Assembly (NCBI GenBank): GCA_018398765.1
Contig: JAHBMJ010001516.1
Span: 35,941-96,681 of the forward strand
DNA: 60,741 bases
Origin: Chromera velia
Taxonomy: Eukaryota > Sar > Chromeraceae
Reading direction: 5' to 3'
The translations under genes and the position numbers were made by a program. This document shows positions 59,501 to 60,741 of the stretch, piece by piece. How positions within the stretch are numbered: position 1 is the first letter of the stretch; every line of letters begins with the position of its first letter. Under the pieces are notes generated by a model. It ran no database searches. It was given only the letters and a program-made list of their open reading frames with translations, and was not told the DNA's origin.

Positions 59501-60711
59501 GACGGGAAAGGGCAGGGGGGCGGGGTCCCTCCCACTGCCTCCTAGTCTTTGTCTAACATCGCTCCCCCCAAGACCCCCTGCAGACCCGGGAGGGGGGCTC
59601 AGCAGTCGTTCCCTTAACGCAGGTCCCCCGAGCACTAGTCCATCTCCACCGGACTTGCCTCCCTCCTGCCCCGCCCCATACGCACTGCCGCTGTAGTCAC
59701 GCTCGAGAGGCGTGTCGTTGGTGTCCCAAATCCGACCACTGTCGGGGGGTCCGTGCACGTTGACAGGTCGCCGTCTTTCTGCAGAAGAGGGAAAGAAGAA
59801 GAAAAAGAAGAAGAAAGAAATTCAGAAATTGTATCACACTTTGAACGGCCCTTGAGGTTTGATTGCTTGACGAAACAAACAATTGCAACGACGTTCTTCC
59901 TGACTGCACTCAGGGCGTCAAGTGACCTCAGGTGGTAAAGGGAACAACAGAGAGAGAGCAAAGAACAGGAAGAACAACGAAACAAACAGAGGGGATGCGA
60001 GAAGAACGAAAAGACCGACCGCTCTCTCCACTCATAGGTGGCATTTCTCGCGGTCGAGGCAGGTAGGGGTATCCGGGGACACGGACGGCCAGAGGCAATT
60101 CAACAGGCGGAGGGGCAGACACAAACGTGATCAAGTAGTCGTGCCTGCAGAGGACAGAGGAAGGAGGAAGGGAGGGGCGAACACACGGAAAAATAAATAT
60201 ATATAGACACAGACGAAAGAGACAGGCACACGCACAGCCTCAAAGGCGATCACGTATCCCTTTCCACAGCAACGCGAGGGGAAACGGAAAGAGAGGAAGA
60301 ATTCGAGACGTCCGGAGAATTTTTCTGTTCGTGCATGACGAAGAAATGAAAAATCCAGACCCACCGAAAGACCGACGGGAGGGTATTGACAGATTGAATA
60401 GAAACATAAGTCTGCGACGCCCTTTCAAAGCTCGGCAGACTGACCGACCCTAAAAAGCAGCAGCACCGATACCAGGAGAGGCACTTGTCCCTCAAGGCCG
60501 CGGAGAACCGAGGGAAGTCCACAGGCACAGGTGCAGGATCGGAAAGCCGCCCCTTCAACCCGCCTACTCCCAGCCCCCCCGAGCTTCTCTCCTTGCCCCC
60601 CCCTCCACTCCCACTATGTCTCTGCCAAGATTGCAGCATCAGCAGAGGGAAATTCGTCGTCTCCACTACAGAACTCACCCCCCCTGCCGTGGTCCCTTCT
60701 TGGATGTCCAT
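56596..60711 (-). CDS. CorA-family divalent cation transporter with a GTN motif and charged insert; 5' end may be outside the window
   Basis: Exons 60711-60679, 60621-60473, 60144-60020, 59778-58920, 58551-57759, 57255-57172 and 56814-56596 join in phase (at least 753 residues). CorA channels are pentamers with a large cytosolic funnel and two C-terminal membrane helices. Here LPFLFFKVFEALV, then MTLQLHLMHRELLVIRHHL, DWMEEVRDDVRMF and VTELSEGCRDVL represent the funnel helices. Helix 1 ends VFLPLTWIAGIYGTNF, and helix 2 is YFWAISLLAAVLAVVGLIVM. The hallmark GMN is GTN (about 701-703; codon ACC). Residues about 430-620 are a His-, Gly- and Glu-rich insert with a Glu run. The N-terminal 330 residues are disordered. 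The frame is open upstream of the ATG at 60711, so the true start may lie outside. Confidence 0.82.
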
Positions 60712-60741
60712 GTGGTGGTGTTGGGGTTGAGATGCAGCGGC

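Overview
This is nuclear DNA from an intron-rich eukaryote. The genes carry many spliceosomal introns of about 60 to 2000 bases. Most introns end in TGCAG, and many are packed with CT, GACA, GAAA and GT microsatellites. Protein content (COG7, ALY/REF, THOC7, a CorA channel, secreted and Golgi enzymes) and TGCATGC palindromes between divergent genes, a motif known from apicomplexan ApiAP2 promoters, point to a free-living alveolate, most likely a chromerid alga such as Chromera. That identification is inference. Exon models were built by hand; the internal exons join in phase and the open frame continues across each junction.

Layout: (1) 11-3209, minus, 3'-truncated TPR-like helical protein; (2) 3903-5312, plus, GT31/Fringe-like glycosyltransferase; (3) 5934-8502, minus, GT34-like glycosyltransferase; (4) 9017-16287, plus, COG7, the Golgi tether that retains glycosyltransferases; (5) 18656-23143, minus, ALY/REF mRNA-export adaptor with a 16-nt first exon; (6) 23658-26173, plus, Cys-type glutathione peroxidase; (7) 28306-29301, minus, secreted Cys-rich orphan; (8) 30014-32077, plus, secreted class II cAMP phosphodiesterase; 32078-43243, mostly unassigned and repeat-rich; (9) 43244-46293, minus, KH-domain protein; (10) 47167-50877, plus, secreted alpha/alpha-toroid protein; (11) 51847-55140, plus, THOC7; (12) 56596-60711, minus, CorA-type divalent cation transporter whose 5' end may lie outside the window.

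The genes form divergent pairs (1/2, 3/4, 5/6, 7/8, 9/10) that share short promoter regions, four of five with TGCATGC. Convergent 3' ends are separated by AT-rich islands, which hold the mobile elements: two hAT-like MITEs with 8-bp target duplications (16435-16911 and 27101-27875) and a probable foldback element (55625-56215).

Genes 2 to 4 form a Golgi-glycosylation neighbourhood, and genes 5 and 11 both encode TREX mRNA-export components. The window also contains a 103-N gap (25639-25741) and a near-exact 650-bp tandem copy bounded by single Ns (53091-54386) that looks like an assembly artefact.
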